From contig JADBKX010000135.1 in the NCBI GenBank assembly GCA_014894735.1, positions 1 to 5,656 of the forward strand: DNA of 5,656 nucleotides. Reading direction: 5' to 3'. Positions 1 through 4,420 of this stretch are shown here, in pieces (positions within the stretch are counted from its first letter, which is position 1; every line of letters starts with the position of its first letter). The notes under the pieces are model-generated. The model worked only from the letters and a program-made list of their open reading frames with translations, had not been told where the DNA came from and searched no databases. The DNA comes from Candidatus Sediminicultor sextus. Its GTDB lineage: Bacteria > Atribacterota > Phoenicimicrobiia > Phoenicimicrobiales > Phoenicimicrobiaceae. The position numbers and the translations under genes were made by a program.

Positions 1-6
1 AATTAA

Positions 7-41
7 TTAGTCGTTAGTAGGGGTAGACCTTGTGTCTACCC
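7..41 (+). repeat. GTAG-headed hairpin 1 with two heptads in front
   Basis: GTAG at 17-20 is followed at once by a perfect 8-bp stem, 21-28 (GGGTAGAC) with 34-41 (GTCTACCC), around a 5-base loop. Just before it, 7-13 and 14-20 read TTAGTCG and TTAGTAG, two 7-bp units of a type seen again in the other spacers. There is no T-run after the stem, so this is unlikely to be an intrinsic terminator. The layout resembles REP elements, in which a conserved GTAG sits at the foot of the hairpin; that assignment is inference. Confidence 0.6.
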
Positions 42-44
42 TCT

Positions 45-67
45 GTAGGATAGGCGTCACGCCTGTC
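45..67 (+). repeat. GTAG-headed hairpin 2
   Basis: GTAG at 45-48 is followed by an 8-bp stem, 49-56 (GATAGGCG) with 60-67 (CGCCTGTC), with one G-T wobble and a 3-base loop. It lies three bases after hairpin 1 in the same orientation, so the two form a tandem pair. Such pairing is common for REP elements, but here it rests on layout alone. Confidence 0.5.
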
Positions 68-126
68 TATAAGATTAAACCTGAGTATTTCTTTCTATTA
101 TATTTTCTTATTCTAAAGGAAGTATT

Positions 127-1269
127 ATGAATGAAGAGAGCTTTAAAAAAGAAATCCTTGATTTTGAAGATAAATACCTTTCTCCCAATGCTGCGAAAAA
201 TTGCGAAGCCAGAAGAGAACGTGAGACCTCCCATCCTTTTAGGGGCCCTTATTCGAGAGACCGGGATCATATATTATACAGTGGTTCATTTCGCAGATAC
301 ATAGGGAAGACTCAGGTTATATATTTTGCCGTAGGTTTTGACGAACAATTGTCTAATCGGAGTATTCATACTTTACAGGTTTCTCAGATAGCTCGAACCA
401 TAGGGAAGGCTTTAAAGTTAAATCTTGATCTTATTGAGGCCATTGCCCTTGGTCATGATTTAGGACATGCTCCCTTTGGACATGATGGAGAGGAGATTCT
501 TCAAGAGATTTGCCAGGAGAAGAATACCGGCATATTTTTTCATAATATCCATAGTCTTAGAATCGTCGATAAACTTGCCGATGCTTGTAAAGGGATGAAC
601 TTGACCTTTCAAGTAAGAGATGGAATTCTCTCTCATGATGGTGAGGTTAACGAGAAATATCTAAAACCGGACAGAGATAAAACCGAAGCTGATTTAATAG
701 ATTATTGCCAGAAAAAATCTCTGGGAGGAAAGATGCAGATAGTGCCAGCAACTTTAGAAGGGTGTGTAGTCCGGATGTCAGATGCTATCTCCTATGTAGG
801 ACAAGATTTCGAGGATGCGATACGAATAGGTATTTTAAAAAAGGGTGAATTGCCAGAAGGGATTAAAAGAAAATTAGGAGAAAGCAATACAGACATTATA
901 AATTCCCTGGTAACTGATATCATCATTAATTCTTATAATCGTGATGAGATAATTTATTCCTCTGATATCGCTGAGAAAATTTTTGAATTGAAAAAATTTA
1001 ATACCGAAAGGATATATAAGAATCCCAGGCTCAAAGCAAAAAAAACGAAATTGAGAGCTTCTTTTAAATACTTGTTTGACAAATTTCTTAATGATATTAA
1101 CAGAGGTGATGAGGATTCTCTTGTTTTTAAAGAATGGATTTTTAATAGGGGTAAAAACAAGGGAACAGATTATGTAAATAGCAATTTACCTGAGCAAGTG
1201 GTGGTAGATTATATCGCTTCTATGACAGATAGGTATTTTGATAATACTTATATAAAATATAAAAAATAA
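127..1269 (+). CDS. dgt: HD-domain deoxyguanosinetriphosphate triphosphohydrolase-like protein
   Basis: Members of this cytoplasmic family cut dNTPs, classically dGTP, to the deoxynucleoside plus triphosphate, using a metal held by an HD domain. The 380-residue product shows the family order: the RDRD..LYSGSFRR..GKTQV block (residues 44-64), H81 in HTLQVSQIARTI, the H110-D111 pair in GHDLGHAPFGHDGEE with H114 and H119, an EHN-like FFHN, then D219 in SDAISYVGQDFEDA, the expected last metal ligand. The C-terminal DYIASMTDRYF is also typical. All HD ligands are present, so it should be active. It is shorter than E. coli Dgt and closer to the dGTPase-like subgroup, so the preferred dNTP is uncertain. 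The ATG is supported by AAAGGAAG at 115-122, about 5-6 bases upstream. A macro-domain remnant begins ten bases after the stop codon, in the same frame. Confidence 0.92.
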   Translation: MNEESFKKEILDFEDKYLSPNAAKNCEARRERETSHPFRGPYSRDRDHILYSGSFRRYIGKTQVIYFAVGFDEQLSNRSIHTLQVSQIARTIGKALKLNLDLIEAIALGHDLGHAPFGHDGEEILQEICQEKNTGIFFHNIHSLRIVDKLADACKGMNLTFQVRDGILSHDGEVNEKYLKPDRDKTEADLIDYCQKKSLGGKMQIVPATLEGCVVRMSDAISYVGQDFEDAIRIGILKKGELPEGIKRKLGESNTDIINSLVTDIIINSYNRDEIIYSSDIAEKIFELKKFNTERIYKNPRLKAKKTKLRASFKYLFDKFLNDINRGDEDSLVFKEWIFNRGKNKGTDYVNSNLPEQVVVDYIASMTDRYFDNTYIKYKK

Positions 1270-1278
1270 TTTTACTTT

Positions 1279-1471
1279 TCCCTTCTTGGCGGTGGTGGTG
1301 TAGATGGAGCTATCCATCGAGTGGCTGGCTCTGATCTTTTAGGGAGCATACAGATTTCCCCCGGAGCGCGCCACCAAAATCGCTGTAACCGAGACTGTAA
1401 ATTTTTTAAAGAGAAATAATTTTGTTAAAAAATATGATTGTTATGCAAGTGAATTAAAAAGTATTCAATAA
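1279..1471 (+). pseudogene. Macro-domain (ADP-ribose-binding) gene remnant, internally deleted and frameshifted
   Basis: Two pieces of one macro-domain protein lie end to end in different frames. Codons from 1279 to 1341 read SLLGGGGVDGAIHRVAGSDLL, the ADP-ribose-binding loop of the YmdB/MacroD class. From 1343, one base out of frame, the reading is GAYRFPPERATKIA then VTETVNFLKRN, ending at TAA 1469-1471. This matches the C-terminal TGxYGFPxExAAxIAxxTVxxFL segment of the same family. Intact domains have roughly 90 residues between these blocks, so the middle has been deleted at about 1341-1343. The N-terminus (the usual VDAIVNAAN block) and any start codon are missing too: the frame runs back directly into the dGTPase stop at 1267-1269. 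The stretch is visibly richer in G+C than the spacers around it. Intact relatives remove or bind ADP-ribose modifications; this copy cannot make such a protein. Confidence 0.83.
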
Positions 1472-1484
1472 GTATATACTTATT
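1467..1484. repeat. 18-bp perfect AT-rich palindrome
   Basis: AATAAGTATATACTTATT is its own reverse complement. It overlaps the stop codon of the macro-domain remnant, and TATAAT-like hexamers follow at 1490-1495 and 1497-1502. It could be a dimeric-regulator operator, but AT-rich palindromes also arise by chance and no good -35 box is paired with those hexamers. Confidence 0.3.
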
Positions 1485-1503
1485 TCATATATAATGTATA
1501 ATA

Positions 1504-1535
1504 GTAGGCATGGGCGCAATACTTTGTGCCCCTAC
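1504..1535 (-). repeat. GTAG-headed hairpin 3, minus orientation
   Basis: Read on the minus strand, GTAG (1535-1532) is followed at once by an 8-bp stem, 1531-1524 with 1519-1512, around a 4-base loop and with one G-T wobble. This is the same layout as the two hairpins at 17-67. An outer CTAC match exists on the far side (GTAG at 1504-1507 on the plus strand), separated from the stem by four unpaired bases. No T-run follows. It abuts the shared block and heptad tract at 1538-1617. Confidence 0.6.
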
Positions 1536-1537
1536 AC

Positions 1538-1617
1538 CTGAATCCTAATTTCTTTGACACGATAATCGATACACAAAACTCAGATACGATACACTAGCGG
1601 CCATTCACTATTCACTA
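1538..1617 (-). repeat. Heptad-periodic tract plus shared block, minus orientation
   Basis: On the minus strand, 1617 down to 1569 divides into seven successive 7-bp units that all start with T. The first two are identical (TAGTGAA), the fourth is TAGTGTA and the fifth TCGTATC. The block 1563-1538 then aligns with 4330-4352 on the plus strand: 23 aligned positions, 2 mismatches, 3 gap positions. The stretch 1596-1584 matches 4317-4329 at 12 of 13 bases. This is therefore a diverged inverted copy of the element downstream of the TPR gene. No function can be assigned. The tract stays open in the frame of the M23 gene but carries no ATG. Confidence 0.6.
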
Positions 1618-1638
1618 ACGCCTAATTTAATTCTATCA

Positions 1639-3117
1639 TTGCTTAAGTATGATAAATTTTATTGTAAGGGGATATTAGAAATATTGCCAAATAAAAAATA
1701 TTACTATCATTCTTATTACCATACTTATTCCCACAAAAAAAGAAGAGCAAAGAAAATAAAAATAATTATTAGTGGACTATTTGTCCTGTTGCTATTTACG
1801 GGAACAATTTATTTTAAGATTTTTCCTTTATTTTCTTCAAAACAAAACAGTGATTCTCTTCCTGCTTCAGAAGAAATTTTGAAATCAGCAGAAGAGGAGG
1901 TGGAAAAGGTTCCTGAGATAGTTGAAGAAGAAATATCTTTGCGGGAAGAAATAGATAAAGAGAGAGAAGAAGAGAAAGAAGTCATTACCATTAAGGGTAA
2001 TTTGCAGGCTGGAGATACCCTTTATGAATCTTTAATTAAAGAAGGCGTCTCTGCAGCTGAGATACTCAGTTTACAAGAGAAAGTTAAGCCAGTAGTAGAT
2101 TTTAACTATCTTCCGGCTGGCAGTGAATATTCTTTGAAATATAATCCGGAAGGAAAGATAATAGAATTCATTTATAAGCCCAATCCTATTGATATTTACT
2201 GTATAGACATTCCTAACTCTGATTTAGAAGATTTAAAGGTAACCAAAGAAGAAGTATCCACAGAAGTTGTTCGGTTTGAAGGGAAGATTAAATATTCTCT
2301 TTATGAATCTATGTTAGAATGTGCAAATTCACCTCAATTAGCCCTGCAATTAGCGGAGATATTTGCCTGGCAGATCGACTTTCTTACCGAATGCCGGGAG
2401 GGGGATACTTTTAATATTTTGACAGAAAAACAGTATAGAGGAGATTTTTATCGTTGGGGAAAGATACTTGCTGCCGAATACGAAGGGGAACTTCTGAGTA
2501 GACATACTGCCATTCTGTTTGAAGACCCCTCCGGGTATATAGATTATTATACCGAAGAAGGAAAATCGTTAAGAAAGGCTTTCTTGCGGGCTCCCTTAAA
2601 TTATAAAAATATCAGTTCTTATTTTTCTAAAAACCGTTTACACCCAATTTTAAGAATTTGGCGTCCTCATCTGGCTATCGATTATGCTGCTCCAAGCGGG
2701 ACTCCGGTTTCTACTATCGGAGATGGAACGGTAATTTATGCTGGTTGGGATAATGGTTATGGAAACTACATTAAAATTCGTCATCCCAATAATTATGTAA
2801 CTGCTTATGGTCACCTTTCTCGTTTTGCCAAAGGATTAAAAAATGGCCAGAAGGTAAAACAAGGTGAGATAATAGGCTACGTAGGATCTACTGGCTTGGC
2901 TACAGGTCCACATTTAGATTTTTCCATTAGTAAAAATGGAGAAAAGGCGGATTTCTTAAAACTTGAACTTCCCGCTGCTTTTTCAGTCGATCCCCAGTAT
3001 AGTGCTCAATTTAACGAAGCAAAGAATAAACTGCTTAATGATTTAGAAAATAGTGGAGAATTAGATTTAAACCTAGGATTAGATAATCAACAATCCATGA
3101 ATTTAGAAGGGAAATAA
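1639..3117 (+). CDS. Membrane-anchored M23 family metallopeptidase (murein endopeptidase-like)
   Basis: This is a likely zinc peptidase that cuts peptide bonds in peptidoglycan outside the cytoplasmic membrane. Order: a basic Tyr/His-rich cytoplasmic tail (residues 19-41), one membrane segment (about 42-62), a Glu/Lys-rich linker (about 72-120), an OapA-like region beginning GNLQAGDTLYESLIKEGVS, a second Csd3/MepM-like N-terminal domain from about residue 210, then the M23 domain. Catalytic positions are H344 and D348 (RPHLAIDYAAP), H392 (YGHLS) and H425 (GPHLD). The last HxH motif reads H-L-D, so the usual third zinc ligand is Asp427. The start is uncertain: no in-frame ATG lies before the membrane segment. 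TTG 1639 has no Shine-Dalgarno site; TTG 1684 (residue 16) has AAGGGG at 1666-1671 and is at least as likely. The family is secure, the exact bond cut is not. Confidence 0.9.
   Translation: MLKYDKFYCKGILEILPNKKYYYHSYYHTYSHKKRRAKKIKIIISGLFVLLLFTGTIYFKIFPLFSSKQNSDSLPASEEILKSAEEEVEKVPEIVEEEISLREEIDKEREEEKEVITIKGNLQAGDTLYESLIKEGVSAAEILSLQEKVKPVVDFNYLPAGSEYSLKYNPEGKIIEFIYKPNPIDIYCIDIPNSDLEDLKVTKEEVSTEVVRFEGKIKYSLYESMLECANSPQLALQLAEIFAWQIDFLTECREGDTFNILTEKQYRGDFYRWGKILAAEYEGELLSRHTAILFEDPSGYIDYYTEEGKSLRKAFLRAPLNYKNISSYFSKNRLHPILRIWRPHLAIDYAAPSGTPVSTIGDGTVIYAGWDNGYGNYIKIRHPNNYVTAYGHLSRFAKGLKNGQKVKQGEIIGYVGSTGLATGPHLDFSISKNGEKADFLKLELPAAFSVDPQYSAQFNEAKNKLLNDLENSGELDLNLGLDNQQSMNLEGK
1665..1686 (+). 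promoter_or_regulatory. Possible ribosome site for an internal TTG start of the M23 gene
   Basis: TAAGGGG at 1665-1671 precedes TTG at 1684-1686 with a 12-base gap, which is long but workable. TTG 1639 has nothing comparable upstream. Starting at 1684 would shorten the protein by 15 residues and leave the Tyr/His tail and membrane segment intact. Confidence 0.35.
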
Positions 3118-3133
3118 TCAGTAAAATAAAATA

Positions 3134-3289
3134 TTATCGATTTCCCCCCATCATAAATCTTCCCTGACCTTTTTGCCATGGCCTGATTTCCATTGCTTTA
3201 AAATTATTATCATCTATTAGTTTACCAATAAGTTTTATTTTTAAAATATAGTTAAGGAGCTTGACTTCATAACGTTTAATCAGAATCGA
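3134..3289 (-). other. Coding-like minus-strand stretch, unrecognised, no usable start
   Basis: On the minus strand a frame ends at TAA (3136-3134) and stays open back to a TGA at 3355-3353. Its last part reads like real protein, with segments KLLNYILKIKLIGKLID, DNNFKAMEIRPWQ and KGQGRFMMGGNR at the C-terminus. The only ATG codons lie within the last 20 residues, so no complete gene begins here. The far upstream part overlaps the promoter of the TPR gene on the other strand and looks like AT-rich spacer. It may be the 3' remnant of a decayed gene or a chance open frame; I do not recognise a family. The left limit of any coding part cannot be fixed. Confidence 0.3.
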
Positions 3290-3314
3290 TAAGAAGAGGG
3301 ATATAGAAAGATAT

Positions 3315-3343
3315 TTATAAAAAATATAGAATTGTGCTATAAT
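3315..3343 (+). promoter_or_regulatory. Extended -10 promoter for the TPR gene
   Basis: TGCTATAAT at 3335-3343 is a perfect extended -10 element (TGn plus TATAAT). A weak -35 box, TTATAA, lies at 3315-3320 with a 17-base spacer. Transcription should start near 3350, giving a 5' leader of about 40 bases before the ATG at 3391. A second TATAAT at 3348-3353 lies close by. Confidence 0.6.
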
Positions 3344-3390
3344 GACATATAATCAGAATTTAGAATAAAAATTAAAAGGAGGGACTAAAT

Positions 3391-4305
3391 ATGAAAAAGA
3401 GATATTTAAAAATGTTTTTAATGTTAAGTTTAGTTATTTGTGGATTATTATCAGTATTTAGCTTTAGTTTTGCAGCTGGTCAGGGGCAAACTGCCTGGGA
3501 AACTCTTTCTCAAGAAGCATCTGATTACCTGGAGATGGCAATAAACAAGATGGAAGAGGCAATTAAAACATATCAGGGAGCTAATTATCCCAGTAGAGAA
3601 TTGTGGGCCGAAGCGATCGATTATGGTGAAAGAGCTATCCAAGCTGACCCTGACTTTATAGAAGCTCATTATTATCTTGCCCAGATTTATCAATATACTA
3701 ATTGGTATTACCGAGAGGCGAGAGAGTGGGAGAGATATATTGAACTTATTCAGAAAAAGGAAGTAATTTCTCCGGAAGCTAAACAGAAATTATCTTTTGC
3801 CTATTATCGGTTGGGATATGCGGCTTATCAAAGAGAGGATTATGATGGCTCTATTCTGTATCTACAAAAAGCAGTTGAGGTTAACCCAGAAATGACTGAA
3901 GCCTACTATTGGTTAGCGAGAATATCTTACGAAGAAGGCAGATTGAATGATTCTCTTCCTTCCTGGCAAAAGGTGTTAGAGGTTGACCCCCTTTCCCCCC
4001 GGGCACAATATTTTTATACTAAAGTAGAAAATTCCATAAAATACGGGAAAGAAGCATATTCTCATTATGAAGCAGGATATAATCTTTATGAACAAAGGTT
4101 ATTTGAAGAAGCAATATACGAATACCGTCAAGCAGTTAGATCTAACCCTTATTTTTCTTTAGCATATTATTGGCTGGGCAGAATTTATTACGAGCGGGGT
4201 AATTATCGGGAAGCTGTGAGTAATTGGAAAGAAGTTTTGCGTTTAGAGCCGGAAAACACAAAAGCAGAGTATTGGTTAAAGCAGGCGGAAAAACAATTAA
4301 AATAG
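3391..4305 (+). CDS. Exported tetratricopeptide-repeat protein
   Basis: The 304-residue product begins with a classic signal peptide: MKKRYLK, a hydrophobic core to about residue 27, then a likely signal peptidase I site near SFA-A (28/29). There is no proper lipobox around C17 because the residue before it is Ile. The rest is TPR helix pairs at about 70-104, 136-168, 169-202, 222-255 and 256-289. The repeats at 169-202 and 256-289 are close relatives, sharing AYYWL-R--Y--G and W-KVL--P or WKEVL--EP patterns, so an internal duplication is likely. TPR proteins bind other proteins; no catalytic residues are seen. It should act outside the cytoplasmic membrane, perhaps as scaffold for an envelope complex, but no partner can be named. 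AGGAGGG at 3377-3383, seven bases before the ATG, is a strong ribosome site. The gene has its own promoter. Confidence 0.87.
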   Translation: MKKRYLKMFLMLSLVICGLLSVFSFSFAAGQGQTAWETLSQEASDYLEMAINKMEEAIKTYQGANYPSRELWAEAIDYGERAIQADPDFIEAHYYLAQIYQYTNWYYREAREWERYIELIQKKEVISPEAKQKLSFAYYRLGYAAYQREDYDGSILYLQKAVEVNPEMTEAYYWLARISYEEGRLNDSLPSWQKVLEVDPLSPRAQYFYTKVENSIKYGKEAYSHYEAGYNLYEQRLFEEAIYEYRQAVRSNPYFSLAYYWLGRIYYERGNYREAVSNWKEVLRLEPENTKAEYWLKQAEKQLK

Positions 4306-4372
4306 TATATAGTATGTAGTATATCGTATATCGTGAAAGAAATAGAACTCAGCAGACAGAAGCCAGGAGTTA
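4303..4372 (+). repeat. 70-bp heptad-periodic tract at the end of the TPR gene
   Basis: Starting exactly at the TAG stop of the TPR gene, ten 7-bp units follow in one unbroken phase. The first three are TAGTATA, TAGTATG and TAGTATA, then TCGTATA and TCGTGAA, drifting to GAACTCA, GCAGACA, GAAGCCA and GGAGTTA. The seventh base is A in nine of ten units. The tract ends just before the hairpin at 4375. Part of it (4317-4352) matches the minus-strand element at 1538-1596. Confidence 0.7.
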
Positions 4373-4374
4373 TT

Positions 4375-4398
4375 CCCTCTCCCCTTGGAGGGAGAGGG
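4375..4398 (+). repeat. 9-bp perfect hairpin CCCTCTCCC / GGGAGAGGG
   Basis: Arms 4375-4383 and 4390-4398 are exact complements around a 6-base loop. There is no T-run after it, so it is not a normal intrinsic terminator. Palindromes of the CCCTCTCCC...GGGAGAGGG type recur as dispersed repeats in other bacteria, so this is probably a repeat element. It lies between the heptad tract and the glycosyltransferase start. Confidence 0.65.
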
Positions 4399-4420
4399 TG
4401 AGGGGGTGAGGGGGAAATAA
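4390..4420 (+). promoter_or_regulatory. G-quadruplex motif running into the glycosyltransferase ribosome site
   Basis: Four G-runs at 4390-4392, 4396-4398, 4402-4406 and 4410-4414 are separated by exactly three bases each (AGA, TGA, TGA), meeting the usual G3+ quadruplex rule. The last run is also the only Shine-Dalgarno-like sequence for the next gene (GAGGGGG, six bases before ATG 4421). The first two runs form the right arm of the hairpin at 4375-4398, so hairpin and quadruplex exclude each other. The G-runs are on the coding strand and would be present in the mRNA. Regulation is inference. Confidence 0.5.

Noticed and set aside
67..270. Minus-strand ORF over the start of the dGTPase, and similar antisense ORFs at 954-1160, 1809-1991, 3451-3693 and 4915-5166
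   Set aside because: They are antisense to genes with clear conserved motifs, show low-complexity products and have no ribosome sites of note.
1304..1342. 12-codon plus-strand ORF (MELSIEWLALIF) as a leader peptide
   Set aside because: It is an alternative frame of the macro-domain remnant with no attenuator or structured gene start close by.
1272..1349. 25-codon minus-strand ORF with a G-rich sequence before its ATG
   Set aside because: It lies antisense to the macro-domain remnant, and its G-rich upstream sequence is a by-product of that coding. No independent support.
1285..1400. GC-rich island with a plausible multi-stem fold (1293-1301 with 1368-1376; 1303-1308 with 1313-1318), first taken as a structured RNA or riboswitch, and ending in a tRNA-like CCACCA
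   Set aside because: It translates into recognisable macro-domain segments, which explains the composition better. No known riboswitch, SRP, 6S or tRNA signature fits (no TTCRANNCC T-arm).
1554..1559. Perfect TTGACA -35 box before the M23 gene
   Set aside because: No acceptable -10 box lies 16-18 bases downstream, and the sequence is part of the repeat block shared with 4330-4352.
4303..4372. Heptad tract as a CRISPR array or iteron origin
   Set aside because: The units are only 7 bp and drift in sequence, with no unique spacers, no cas or replication gene and no DnaA boxes noticed.
4375..4398. Hairpin as rho-independent terminator of the TPR gene
   Set aside because: It is followed by G-runs, not a T-run. 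None of the other hairpins in the window has a T-run either.
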